Shown: piece after piece, positions 17,005 through 25,277 of the stretch | Layout of the letters: every line of letters begins with the position of its first letter | How positions within the stretch are numbered: the first letter of the stretch is position 1 | Source: Streptomyces sp. B1I3 | Lineage (GTDB): Bacteria > Actinomycetota > Actinomycetes > Streptomycetales > Streptomycetaceae | Assembly (NCBI RefSeq): GCF_030816615.1 | Contig: NZ_JAUSYD010000001.1 | Location: 5,850,501 to 5,914,500 of the forward strand | DNA length: 64,000 nt | Reading direction: 5' to 3' | Made by a program: the position numbers and the translations under genes | The notes under the pieces: model-generated | Database searches by the model: none | What the model was told of the DNA's origin: nothing | What the model saw: only the letters and a program-made list of their open reading frames with translations

Positions 17005-17744
17005 GTACACCGAACCCGAACACACAGGCGTCCCGGACGGGGACGCCACAGCCCTCGGGGCCGGGTGCGCAGGCACCCGGCGAGCAGACCGTCAAGGTGA
17101 TGGTCGTCGACGACCACCCCATGTGGCGCGACGCCGTGGCGCGTGACCTGACCGAGTCCGGATTCGACGTGGTGGCGACCGCCGGGGACGGGCCGCAGGC
17201 CGTGCGCAGGGCCCGGGCGGCCGGACCCGATGTCCTCGTACTCGACCTCAACCTGCCCGGCATGCCCGGTGTCCAGGTGTGCAAGGAGCTCGTCGGCTCC
17301 CTTCCCGGGCTGCGTGTCCTGGTGCTCTCCGCCAGCGGCGAGCACGCCGACGTGCTGGAGGCCGTGAAGTCGGGAGCCACCGGTTACCTGCTCAAGTCGG
17401 CCAGCACCCGGGAACTGACCGACGCCGTGCGCGCCACGGCGGCCGGCGATCCCGTCTTCACCCCCGGGCTCGCCGGACTGGTGCTGGGCGAATACCGCAG
17501 GCTCGCCTCCGACCCCGCCCCGGCCGCCTCGAACGAACCGAAGGCCCCTCAGCTCACCGACCGCGAGACCGAGGTGCTCCGGCTGGTCGCCAAGGGGCTC
17601 TCGTACAAGCAGATCGCCGAGCGCCTGGTCATCTCCCACCGCACCGTGCAGAACCACGTCCAGAACACCCTGGGCAAACTCCAGCTGCACAACAGGGTGG
17701 AGCTCGTGCGCTACGCGATCGAGACGGGACTCGACGACGCGTGA
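17001..17744 (+). CDS. macR: NarL/LuxR-family response regulator, MacR-like
   Basis: A 247-residue response regulator with a 30-residue disordered N-terminal extension. The receiver domain has the acidic pair Asp37-Asp38, phosphorylation site Asp82 in VLVLDLNLPGMPG, and LKSAS with the conserved Lys. The C-terminal LuxR helix-turn-helix is LTDRETEVLRLVAKGLSYKQIAERLVISHRTVQNHV. The published MacR operator in S. coelicolor is TGAGTAC-nn-GTACTCA. The ATG overlaps the stop of the kinase gene (ATGA), so it is translationally coupled to its cognate sensor. The short name depends on synteny as noted for macS. Confidence 0.86.
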   Translation: MSTPNPNTQASRTGTPQPSGPGAQAPGEQTVKVMVVDDHPMWRDAVARDLTESGFDVVATAGDGPQAVRRARAAGPDVLVLDLNLPGMPGVQVCKELVGSLPGLRVLVLSASGEHADVLEAVKSGATGYLLKSASTRELTDAVRATAAGDPVFTPGLAGLVLGEYRRLASDPAPAASNEPKAPQLTDRETEVLRLVAKGLSYKQIAERLVISHRTVQNHVQNTLGKLQLHNRVELVRYAIETGLDDA

Positions 17745-17858
17745 CATGACAACAAGTCTGATCTGTAAGGGAATTGACCGTCCGACCCATCCCGGAGCGA
17801 CCCGAGCCGCCCTTAGCATGAGCCGTAGCGGGCTCACTTCGGCGAAGGGATGCTTCCC

Positions 17859-18896
17859 ATGCGGGTCGGAGTACTGACCGGGGGCGGCGACTGCCCCGGG
17901 CTCAACGCGGTCATCCGCGCCGTCGTCCGCAAGGGCGTGCAGGAGTACGGCTACGACTTCACCGGCTTCCGTGACGGCTGGCGCGGAGCGCTCGAGGGCA
18001 GGACCGTGCCGCTCTCCGTCCCGGCGGTACACGGCATCCTCCCGCGCGGCGGCACCATCCTCGGCTCCTCGCGGACCAACCCCTTCGACGCCGAGTACGC
18101 CGGACAGGGCGTCGACCGGATCCGGGACAGCCTCGCGGTCCACGGGGTCGACTCCCTGATCGTCATCGGCGGCGAGGACACCCTCGGCGTCGCGGCGACC
18201 CTGTCCGGCGAACACGGCATCCCGTGCGTCGGAGTGCCCAAGACGATCGACAACGACCTCTCCGCCACCGACTACACCTTCGGCTTCGACACCGCCGTCG
18301 GCATCGCGACCGAGGCCATCGACCGGCTCCACACCACGGCCGAATCGCACATGCGCGTCCTCGTCGTGGAGGTGATGGGCCGGCACGCGGGCTGGATAGC
18401 CCTGCACTCCGGTCTGGCCGGTGGGGCGAACGTCATCCTCATCCCGGAGCAGCGCTTCGACATCGACCAGGTGTGCGACTGGGTGACCTCCCGCTTCCGG
18501 GCGAGTTACGCGCCGATCGTGGTGGTGGCCGAAGGCGCCGCGCCCGCACACGGCGAGATGGTCCTCAAGGACGCGTCGCACGACTCCTTCGGGCACGTCC
18601 GGCTCTCCGGGGTCGGCGAGTGGCTGGCCAAGGAGATCGAGCGGCGCACGGGCAAGGAGGCCAGGACCACCGTCCTGGGCCACGTCCAGCGCGGAGGCAC
18701 GCCGAGCGCCTTCGACCGCTGGCTCGCCACCCGCTTCGGGCTGCACGCCGTCGACGCCGTGCACGACGGCGCCAGTGGCGTCATGGTCGCCCTGCGGGGC
18801 ACGGACATCGTGCGCGTGCCGATCGCGGAGGCGACGGCCCGCCTCAAGACGGTCGATCCGGCCCTCTACGCCGAGGCCGGGGTCTTCTTCGGCTGA
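17859..18896 (+). CDS. pfkA: 6-phosphofructokinase
   Basis: A 345-residue group A phosphofructokinase, converting fructose 6-phosphate to fructose 1,6-bisphosphate. Motifs are TGGGDCPGLNAV, GGEDTLG (residues 104-110), PKTIDNDL (catalytic Asp131 region), MGRHAGWIA, PE with substrate Arg, and HVQRGGTPSAFDR. At the two positions that separate ATP from PPi enzymes it has Asp107 and Lys128 (Gly104 and Gly124 in E. coli), the PPi-type pair. The S. coelicolor enzyme of this type is nevertheless reported to use ATP. The ATG at 17859 is preferred to one nine bases earlier, because the protein then begins directly with the first strand and AAGGGA lies upstream. Confidence 0.93.
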   Translation: MRVGVLTGGGDCPGLNAVIRAVVRKGVQEYGYDFTGFRDGWRGALEGRTVPLSVPAVHGILPRGGTILGSSRTNPFDAEYAGQGVDRIRDSLAVHGVDSLIVIGGEDTLGVAATLSGEHGIPCVGVPKTIDNDLSATDYTFGFDTAVGIATEAIDRLHTTAESHMRVLVVEVMGRHAGWIALHSGLAGGANVILIPEQRFDIDQVCDWVTSRFRASYAPIVVVAEGAAPAHGEMVLKDASHDSFGHVRLSGVGEWLAKEIERRTGKEARTTVLGHVQRGGTPSAFDRWLATRFGLHAVDAVHDGASGVMVALRGTDIVRVPIAEATARLKTVDPALYAEAGVFFG

Positions 18897-18960
18897 GCGG
18901 CGCCCCCGGGGAGCGGGCCGTATATTCGCGAGAGCCCGTACCCACGACCTGGGAGCCACC

Positions 18961-19963
18961 GTGGAGATCCTGGCCTTCGGCGTGCAGTCCGACGAGAAGC
19001 CGCTCATCGAGAAGGCCTTCGAGGGGAAGCACGACGTCCGGTGCCTGGACGTCTTCCTCACCGAGGACACCGCGCCGATCGCCGCGGGCCACGAGATCAT
19101 CTCCACCAGCGTCAACGCCGACCTCGGCGGCTCGGTCCTGCGGACCCTCGCGGCGGGCGGCACCCGGATGATCGCCCAGCGCTCCACGGGCTTCAACAAC
19201 ATCGACCTCGACGTCGCCGAACGTCTCGGCCTGCGGGTCGCCCGGGTCTCCTTCTACTCACCCCACTCGGTCGCCGAATTCGCCTGGACCCTGGCGATGG
19301 CGGTCAACCGCCGCATCGTCCGCGCGGTGAGCCGCACACGGGACTTCGACTTCCGGCTCGACGGGCTCCTCGGCCGGGACATGCACGGACGCACCGCCGG
19401 TGTGCTGGGCACCGGCAAGATCGGTGAGGCGTTCACCCGGATCGCCCACGGCTACGGGATGAACCTGCTGGGCTGGGACGTCGCCGAGAATCCCGCCTGC
19501 ACCGCTCTGGGCATGACGTACGTCGACAAGGAACGGCTCTTCGCCGAGGCCGACCTGATCAGCCTCCACGTGCCGCTGATGCCCGCCACCCAGCACCTCA
19601 TCGGCAGAGAGGCCCTGTCCGCGATGAAGGACGACGCGATCCTCGTCAACTCCAGCCGCGGCGGCCTCATCGACACCACCGCGCTCGTCGCCGAGCTGCG
19701 GGCCGGCCGTTTCACCGGGGTGGGACTTGGACGTCTACGAGGCGGAGGCGGGCCTGTTCCACGTCGACAAGTCCCTGGAGGGCATCGACGACGACACCCT
19801 GGCCCGACTCGTCACCTTCCCGAACGTCATCGTGACCTCGCACCAGGCGTACTACACGGCCGACGCCGTGGGCCAGATCGTCGACGCCACCGTGCGGAAC
19901 GTCATGGACCACCTGGCCGGCCGGCGCAGCGCCGACGTCCTCGTCCCGCCGCCCTCCGCGTAG
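18961..19963 (+). pseudogene. D-lactate/2-hydroxyacid dehydrogenase, frameshifted near its 3' end
   Basis: The first 256 codons encode a normal NAD-dependent D-2-hydroxyacid dehydrogenase: STGFNNIDLD, Rossmann GTGKIGEAF, and NSSRGGLIDT with the substrate-binding Arg. After FTGVGL the frame shifts. The rest, DVYEAEAGLF...VIVTSHQAYYTADAVG, with the catalytic Glu and His, continues in the +2 frame from 19730 to 19963. One extra T at 19727-19728 (CTTGG in place of CTGG) explains it; removing it gives about 333 residues, the normal length. The unshifted product would lack two catalytic residues and run on into unrelated sequence. It is either a true pseudogene or a base-calling error. GTG start; GGGAG lies a few bases upstream. 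Confidence 0.85.
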
Positions 19964-20036
19964 GCGGACCGCCGGCGTGTCCCCGAGGGATCACACCGGC
20001 GGCCCGGCGCCGGCCGGGACCGCTTCCCCCGGCGCC

Positions 20037-21923
20037 TCAGCGCAGCGCGGGCAGCGCGGCCAGCAGCTCGCCCACGATCGCCGAGCCGCGCAGCGTCAGC
20101 ACGGACTCCGGGTGGAACTGCACCGAGGCGAACCCCTTCCCCCGCAGCGCGTGCAGCTCGCCGGAGGCCGCGTCACGACTCGTCTCGATGCCGTGCGCCT
20201 GCAGTTCGGTGGCGGCCGCCCCGTCGCAGCGTGCGGTGAAGCTGTTGTAGAAGCCGACGGTCTCCGGCCGGCCGAACAGCACGATCCGGGTCTGGGCCCC
20301 CTGGTACGGCACCGCTTTGCGCACGATCTCCAGGCCCAGCTCCGCCGCGATGAGCTCGTGTCCCAGGCAGACACCCAGCAGCCCGTAGGCGTGGTCCCGC
20401 ACCAGCTCGGCGGCCAGCTGCCGCAGCAGCCGCATCTTGGGATCGGCCGTGTCCCCGGGGTCCCCGGGCCCCGGCCCGAGCACGACCGGGCCCCGGTGCG
20501 CCCGTACGGCCTCGCGCAGCCCGGGCTCGTCGTACCGGTGCACCGAGACCGTGAGGCCCGAGGAACGCAGCAGGTGGGCGAGCATCGCGGTGAAGGTGTC
20601 CTCGCCGTCCACGACCAGGGCATGGCCGGAGAGTTCCTGGGTGCGTTCCTGCATCCGCAGCCAGAAGGGCGCGAGCCCACCGCGGCGGTGGTCCAGCGCC
20701 GCCCGCACCCGCGGATCGGACGCCAGCCGCGGACGGCTCGCCTCCGCCTCGGGGCGGCCGGGCCGGACGCCCAGTGCCGCGAGCACACCGGCGGCCTTCG
20801 CGTGCGTCTCGGCGACCTCGCTCGCCGGGTCGGAGTGGCGGACGAGCGTCGCCCCGACCGGCACGCGCAGCCGGCCGTCGGCCGAGACGTCGGCGGTGCG
20901 GATCAGGATCGGCGAGTCCAGGGTCTGCGCCCCGCCCGGCTCCCGGCGCAGGAGGGCCAGGGCGCCCGCGTAGTAGCCGCGGCCGCCGGGCTCGTACCGC
21001 TCGATCACCCGGCAGGCGTTCTGGACGGGGGAGCCGGTGACCGTGGCCGCGAACATGGTCTCCTTCAGGACCTCGCGCACGTCCAGCGAGGAGCGCCCGC
21101 GCAGCTCGTACTCGGTGTGCGCGAGGTGGGCCATCTCCTTGAGCCGCGGGCCGACCACCACCCCGCCCATGTCACCCACCGTGCACATCATCTTCAGTTC
21201 CTCGTCGACCACCATGGAGAGCTCCTCGGTCTCCTTGCGGTCACCGAGGAAGGCCAGCAGACCCTCGGCGGTCGGTCCCTGCGCCGGGTAGCGGTACGTC
21301 CCGCTGATCGGGTTCATGACGACCGTGCCGCCCGCCATCCGTACGTGCACCTCCGGGCTGGCGCCGACCAGCGTCCGGTCCCCGGTGTGGACGACGAACG
21401 TCCAGTACGCGCCGCGCTCACCGGCCAGCAGCCGACGGAAGAGCGCCAGCGCGTCGGCCCGCCCGAAGCCGGGGATCGAGCCCTCGAAGGTCCGCCGGAT
21501 GACGAAGTTCGCTCCCTCGCCCTGCCCGATCTCGTCCTCGATCACCCGCCCGACGATGTCCGCGTACTCCTCGTCGCCGACGTCGAAGGCGCCGCCCTCC
21601 ACCCGTACGTCATGGGCGGGCAGCTGTGCGAGCACCTCGTCCGCCGGCAGTTCGCAGGACTCGTCCGCGACCAGGACGGCCAGCGGGGTGCCGTCGTCGC
21701 GTACGTCGAAACCGCGCTCGGCGATCTGCCGGAACGGCACGAGGGCCAGCGACGGGCGCTCGCCCACGGGGATCGCGGCGAGCCGGTCCACCTCGCGCAC
21801 CGCGCCGATCAGGACCTCGACGACGTCGTGGTCCCGGCCGGGCGTACGCCTGCGGAGCAGCGCGAAGGGCGGGCAGTCGTCCTGGAGCAGTCTCCGCAGG
21901 AGATCTGCGACACGGTCGGGCAT
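20037..21923 (-). CDS. Anthranilate synthase, fused TrpE-TrpG (SCO2117-type)
   Basis: A 628-residue fusion of the chorismate-utilising synthase domain (about 1-400) and a glutamine amidotransferase domain. The synthase part shows IVGRVIEDEIGQGEGANFVIRR, NPISGTYR, KETEELSMVVDEELKMM and ETMFAATVTGSPVQNACRVIERYEP. The amidotransferase part has the nucleophile Cys in GLLGVCLGHELIAAE and FASVQFHPESVLT with His-Glu. It makes anthranilate from chorismate and glutamine for tryptophan synthesis. ATG start with AAGGAA upstream. Expression is very likely controlled by attenuation: a Trp-rich leader peptide and a terminator hairpin precede it. Divergent from the DAHP synthase gene that starts the same pathway. 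PhzE-type enzymes are related, but the Trp leader argues for a biosynthetic trp role. Confidence 0.92.
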   Translation of the reverse strand: MPDRVADLLRRLLQDDCPPFALLRRRTPGRDHDVVEVLIGAVREVDRLAAIPVGERPSLALVPFRQIAERGFDVRDDGTPLAVLVADESCELPADEVLAQLPAHDVRVEGGAFDVGDEEYADIVGRVIEDEIGQGEGANFVIRRTFEGSIPGFGRADALALFRRLLAGERGAYWTFVVHTGDRTLVGASPEVHVRMAGGTVVMNPISGTYRYPAQGPTAEGLLAFLGDRKETEELSMVVDEELKMMCTVGDMGGVVVGPRLKEMAHLAHTEYELRGRSSLDVREVLKETMFAATVTGSPVQNACRVIERYEPGGRGYYAGALALLRREPGGAQTLDSPILIRTADVSADGRLRVPVGATLVRHSDPASEVAETHAKAAGVLAALGVRPGRPEAEASRPRLASDPRVRAALDHRRGGLAPFWLRMQERTQELSGHALVVDGEDTFTAMLAHLLRSSGLTVSVHRYDEPGLREAVRAHRGPVVLGPGPGDPGDTADPKMRLLRQLAAELVRDHAYGLLGVCLGHELIAAELGLEIVRKAVPYQGAQTRIVLFGRPETVGFYNSFTARCDGAAATELQAHGIETSRDAASGELHALRGKGFASVQFHPESVLTLRGSAIVGELLAALPALR

Positions 21924-21972
21924 GGGAGTTCCTTCCGGATGGAGGAACGGCTCCCGGCCCGCGAACGCGGAG

Positions 21973-21996
21973 AAGGCCGCCCCTCGGGGCGGCCTT
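21973..21996 (-). terminator. trp attenuator terminator hairpin
   Basis: Perfect 11-bp stem AAGGCCGCCCC/GGGGCGGCCTT with a minimal loop, lying between the leader peptide stop and the trpEG start. Read on the minus strand it is followed by a pyrimidine-rich CTCC and could terminate transcription when the leader ribosome does not stall on Trp codons. Confidence 0.8.
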
Positions 21997-22020
21997 CGCG
22001 AAGTCTGTACGCGCGATGAG

Positions 22021-22077
22021 TCAGCGGGCCGCCGGATGAGCGGTCCACCACCAGTTCTGGGTCGTCTGCGCGAACAT
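22021..22077 (-). CDS. trpL: trp leader peptide (attenuation)
   Basis: An 18-residue ORF, MFAQTTQNWWWTAHPAAR, with three consecutive UGG codons. This is the classical tryptophan attenuation leader seen in front of Streptomyces trpE genes. It ends 97 bases before the anthranilate synthase start, with a GC hairpin between them. Ribosome stalling at the Trp run when charged tRNA-Trp is scarce would favour the antiterminated form. It is too short for most gene callers. Confidence 0.9.
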   Translation of the reverse strand: MFAQTTQNWWWTAHPAAR

Positions 22078-22182
22078 GCTCCGAACCCTAGCGGACGCGG
22101 GCGCGACGGACGAGCAGGCGTCTCAATTGCTGAGCGGCCGGATGGGCCGGGTCCCGGACCCCGTAATGTTGTGGAGGTGACC

Positions 22183-23529
22183 GTGAACGCCAATACCTCC
22201 GTCGCCGGTGGCAACACCTGGCGAGACCTTCCCGCGGCGCAGCAGCCCGAGTACCCCGATGCCGAGGCCCTGCGCGATGTACTCGCGGACCTCGAATCGT
22301 ATCCGCCGCTCGTCTTCGCGGGTGAGTGCGACCAGCTGCGTGCCCGCCTGGGAGCCGTCGCCAAGGGCGAGGCGTTCCTGCTCCAGGGCGGTGACTGTGC
22401 CGAGGCGTTCGACGCCGTGTCGGCCGAGCACATCCGGGCGAAGCTGAAGACGCTGCTCCAGATGAGCGCCGTCCTGACGTACGCGGCCTCCGTGCCGGTC
22501 GTCAAGATCGGCCGTATCGCTGGCCAGTACTCCAAGCCGCGCTCCAAGCCGACCGAGACCCGCGACGGCGTGACCCTGCCGACCTACCGCGGCGACTCCG
22601 TCAACGGCTTCGAGTTCACCGAGGCGGACCGCATCCCGGACCCCGAGCGGCTGAAGCGGATGTACCACGCGTCCGCGTCGACGCTGAACCTGGTGCGTGC
22701 CTTCACCACCGGTGGCTACGCCGACCTGCGCCAGGTGCACGCCTGGAACCAGGACTTCGTGAAGTCCTCGCCGTCCGGCCAGCGGTACGAGGCCCTGGCC
22801 CGTGAGATCGACAACGCGCTGAACTTCATGAAGGCGTGCGGCACGGACCCCGCCGAGTTCAAGGCCGTCGAGTTCTACGCCTCGCACGAGGCCCTGCTGC
22901 TGGACTACGAGTCGTCGCTCACCCGCACCGACTCGCGCACCGGTCAGCTGTACGACACCTCGGGCCACATGGTCTGGGTCGGAGAGCGCACCCGGCAGAT
23001 GGACGGGGCGCACATCGAGTTCGCCTCGAAGATCCGCAACCCCATCGGCGTCAAGCTCGGCCCGACGACCACCGTCGACGAGGCGCTCGGGTACATCGAC
23101 CGCCTCGACCCGGAGCGCGAGCCGGGCCGGCTGACCTTCATCGTCCGGATGGGCGCGGACAAGGTCCGTGACAAGCTCCCCGAGCTGGTCGAGAAGGTCA
23201 CCGCCTCCGGCGCCAGGGTGGTCTGGGTGACCGACCCCATGCACGGCAACACCTTCGAGGCCGCGTCCGGCCACAAGACGCGCCGTTTCGACGACGTCCT
23301 GGACGAGGTCAAGGGCTTCTTCGAGGTGCACAAGGCCCTCGGGACGCACCCGGGCGGCATCCACGTCGAGCTCACCGGTGACGACGTCACCGAATGCGTC
23401 GGCGGCGGCCACGAGATCTTCGTGGACGACCTGCACCAGCGCTACGAGACCGCGTGCGACCCGCGTCTCAACCGCAGTCAGTCCCTCGACCTGGCCTTCC
23501 TCGTCGCCGAGATGTACCGCGACCAGTAG
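22183..23529 (+). CDS. aroH: 3-deoxy-7-phosphoheptulonate (DAHP) synthase, class II
   Basis: A 448-residue type II (plant/AroG-Mtb-like) DAHP synthase. It condenses PEP and erythrose 4-phosphate as the first step of the shikimate pathway. Visible are LQGGDCAEAF with the metal-binding Cys, KIGRIAGQYSKPRS (Arg/Lys for PEP), SVNGFEFTEADRIPDP, WVGERTRQMDGAHIEF, KLGPTTTVDEAL, WVTDPMHGNT (metal His), GGIHVELTGDDVTEC (metal Glu) and a final DPRLNRSQSLDLAFLVAEM (metal Asp). The GTG at 22183 has GGAGG five bases upstream. A GTG two codons earlier (22177) is the alternative and would give MTVNANTS. It is divergent from trpL-trpEG and followed by a terminator. Confidence 0.95.
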   Translation: MNANTSVAGGNTWRDLPAAQQPEYPDAEALRDVLADLESYPPLVFAGECDQLRARLGAVAKGEAFLLQGGDCAEAFDAVSAEHIRAKLKTLLQMSAVLTYAASVPVVKIGRIAGQYSKPRSKPTETRDGVTLPTYRGDSVNGFEFTEADRIPDPERLKRMYHASASTLNLVRAFTTGGYADLRQVHAWNQDFVKSSPSGQRYEALAREIDNALNFMKACGTDPAEFKAVEFYASHEALLLDYESSLTRTDSRTGQLYDTSGHMVWVGERTRQMDGAHIEFASKIRNPIGVKLGPTTTVDEALGYIDRLDPEREPGRLTFIVRMGADKVRDKLPELVEKVTASGARVVWVTDPMHGNTFEAASGHKTRRFDDVLDEVKGFFEVHKALGTHPGGIHVELTGDDVTECVGGGHEIFVDDLHQRYETACDPRLNRSQSLDLAFLVAEMYRDQ

Positions 23530-23546
23530 GCAGGCGCCTGCGGAGA

Positions 23547-23585
23547 CCTGTGGGGCACGGATCCATGTGATCCGTGCCCCACAGG
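23547..23585 (+). terminator. Terminator after DAHP synthase
   Basis: Perfect 16-bp inverted repeat (arms 23547-23562 and 23570-23585) with a 7-base loop, 18 bases after the stop codon. Confidence 0.85.
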
Positions 23586-23624
23586 CGTATCCGGGCTTTT
23601 GCGAGCCGGGAGCGCCGGGTAAGG

Positions 23625-23643
23625 TTAGGTAAGCCTCACCGAA
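23625..23643 (+). promoter_or_regulatory. Iron box (DmdR/IdeR-type operator) upstream of bfd
   Basis: TTAGGTAAGCCTCACCGAA matches the 19-bp DmdR/IdeR consensus TTAGGTTAGGCTCACCTAA at 16 positions. It lies 46 bases before the ferredoxin start, as expected for iron repression of a gene that helps release ferritin iron. Confidence 0.8.
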
Positions 23644-23688
23644 ACATCGGGACGGCGCCGCGAACGATCCCGCCGGGAGGTGAACCGC

Positions 23689-23958
23689 ATGTACGTCTGC
23701 TCCTGCTTCGGCATCACCGAGCAGCAGGTCAAGCAGCATGCGGACGACGGTGCCTGCACGCCCCGCCAGATCGCCTCCGCCTGCAAGGCGGGCACGGACT
23801 GCGGCGGCTGCGTCCGCAGGATCCAGGCGCTTCTCGGTCGCGGCGAATGCCCGCGCCGCGGCGAGCTGATCGACGGAGGCGCCCGGCCGGCAGCTCTGCC
23901 GGCCGGCGCGCCCGTCGCCCTCGGCGGCCGGGGCGCCCGGCTCTCCGACGCCGCCTGA
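23689..23958 (+). CDS. bfd: Bacterioferritin-associated ferredoxin (2Fe-2S, BFD-like)
   Basis: An 89-residue protein. The first 50 residues are a BFD-like [2Fe-2S] domain with Cys4, Cys6, Cys38 and Cys41 (YVCSCFG and TDCGGC). The remaining 40 residues are a low-complexity Gly/Ala/Arg tail. Bfd reduces the bacterioferritin core to mobilise iron. The ATG has a perfect GGGAGG upstream; an in-frame GTG three codons earlier would lie within that Shine-Dalgarno site. An iron box lies just upstream, and the bacterioferritin gene follows convergently 33 bases downstream. Confidence 0.92.
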   Translation: MYVCSCFGITEQQVKQHADDGACTPRQIASACKAGTDCGGCVRRIQALLGRGECPRRGELIDGGARPAALPAGAPVALGGRGARLSDAA

Positions 23959-23991
23959 ACCGCCGCCCTCGGCCCGGCGGCGCTCCCTGCG

Positions 23992-24471
23992 TCAGCCCTC
24001 GGGCTGCTCGATCAGCTGGGCGATGTAGAGCGGCTCACCCAGCTTCTCGATGAGTTCCAGCTGGGTGTCGAGATAGTCGATGTGGTGTTCCTCGTCGGCG
24101 AGAATGGCCTCGAAGATGTTCGCCGACGTGATGTCGCCCTTGCCGCGCATCACCTCGATGCCGCGCCTGAGGCGGTCGATCGCCTCCACCTCGACCTGGC
24201 GGTCGGCCTGGAACATCTCGGTGACCGTCTGGCCGACCCGTACATGGAAAAGCCGCTGATAGTTGGGCAGGCCGTCAAGGAAGAGGATCCGGTCGGTGAG
24301 GATCTCCGCGTGCTTCATCTCGTCGAACGACTCGGCCCGGGTGTACTTGGCGAGCTTCGTCCAGCCGAAGTTCTCCTGCATCTTGGCGTGCAGGAAGTAC
24401 TGATTGATGGCAGTCAATTCGGCGGTCAGCTGTTCGTTCAGGAACTCGAGGACCTCGGGGTCGCCCTGCAT
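23992..24471 (-). CDS. bfr: Bacterioferritin
   Basis: A 159-residue bacterioferritin, which assembles as a 24-mer that oxidises and stores iron. Diiron ferroxidase ligands are visible at canonical positions: Glu18, Glu51, His54, Glu94, Glu127 and His130. The haem axial Met52 is present in DEMKHAE. The frame extends 43 codons upstream, but AAGGAG precedes this ATG and the family starts MQGDPEVLEFLNE. It is convergent with bfd, so the two are functionally linked but not cotranscribed. Confidence 0.96.
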   Translation of the reverse strand: MQGDPEVLEFLNEQLTAELTAINQYFLHAKMQENFGWTKLAKYTRAESFDEMKHAEILTDRILFLDGLPNYQRLFHVRVGQTVTEMFQADRQVEVEAIDRLRRGIEVMRGKGDITSANIFEAILADEEHHIDYLDTQLELIEKLGEPLYIAQLIEQPEG

Positions 24472-24626
24472 CGCAGAGGCTCCTTCCAACCGGTGAACTG
24501 GGCATGTGTGCGCGCATCCTCGCACCGCGCCTGTCAGTCGTCCAGTAAGTGCACGCTTAGTACGAGTTGCCCGAATCGCCTCTCCCCTGGTCATGACCAC
24601 CCCTGGCTGTCTGTCACCATGGAGGC

Positions 24627-25259
24627 ATGGGTCAGCCGGAAAGCCGGGAACGCGGCGCAGCAGAGCAGTCCGGGCTACCGCCGGGGCAGCGGCTGCAGCG
24701 CGGCTGGCCGGTCACCCATTACGGGCCCGTGCCGAAGTTCAAGCCCGACCGCTGGGACTTCCGCGTCTTCGGCGCGACGGCCGACGGGGAGAAGCATTCC
24801 TGGAACCATCAGGAATTCTCCGCGCTGCCGTTCTCCTCGGTCGTCGCCGATCTCCACTGCGTGACCAAATTCAGCATGCTGGGCGCCGAATGGGGCGGAA
24901 TCCTCGCTCGCGAGGTCGTGGAACTCGCACCGCCCGCCCCTCACGTCACCCACGTCATGGTCTGGGCCGAATACGGATTCAGCTCGAATCTGCGGCTGGC
25001 CGACTTCACCTCGGACCGGGCACTCTTCGCCACGCACAAGGACGGCGAGCTGCTCACCGCTGAACACGGTTTCCCGCTGCGGCTCGTGGTCCCTCATCTG
25101 TACGCCTGGAAGGGCCCCAAATGGGTCCGGGGCATCGAGTACATGACGGCCGACCGCCGCGGTTTCTGGGAAGAGCGCGGTTATCACAACATCGGCGACC
25201 CGTGGAGCGAGCAGCGCTATTCCTACCAGGAGGAGCCCGGGGACGGCCCCGAGCTCTGA
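24627..25259 (+). CDS. Molybdopterin-dependent oxidoreductase of the sulfite oxidase fold (cytosolic, YuiH-like)
   Basis: A 210-residue protein with the sulfite-oxidase/MsrP catalytic fold. GWPVTHYGPVPKFKPDRWDFRVFG opens the domain, and Cys78 in VADLHCVTKFSMLGAEWGGI is the expected Mo-coordinating cysteine. Further conserved parts are EYGFSSNLRLADF, HGFPLRLVVPHLYAWKGPKWVRGIEYM and FWEERGYHNIGDPW. There is no Tat signal and no haem or dimerisation domain, so it resembles the small cytosolic YuiH group, whose substrate is unknown. The ATG lies only one base from a GGAGG, so the start codon may be used without a normal Shine-Dalgarno spacing. Confidence 0.87.
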   Translation: MGQPESRERGAAEQSGLPPGQRLQRGWPVTHYGPVPKFKPDRWDFRVFGATADGEKHSWNHQEFSALPFSSVVADLHCVTKFSMLGAEWGGILAREVVELAPPAPHVTHVMVWAEYGFSSNLRLADFTSDRALFATHKDGELLTAEHGFPLRLVVPHLYAWKGPKWVRGIEYMTADRRGFWEERGYHNIGDPWSEQRYSYQEEPGDGPEL

Positions 25260-25277
25260 ATCCCGTGGGGTGCGTGC

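Noticed and set aside
16260..19202. 980-codon open frame on the minus strand opposite the macS, macR and pfkA genes
   Set aside because: It is the antisense of three well-recognised genes; the product is low-complexity and matches nothing. Such frames are common in DNA of this GC content.
20037..22547. 836-residue version of anthranilate synthase reaching through the leader region
   Set aside because: It would read through the trp leader peptide and attenuator; the ATG at 21923 has a Shine-Dalgarno site and gives the normal domain start.
23992..24600. 202-residue version of bacterioferritin
   Set aside because: The extra 43 residues are not found in the family, and AAGGAG sits immediately before the internal ATG at 24471.
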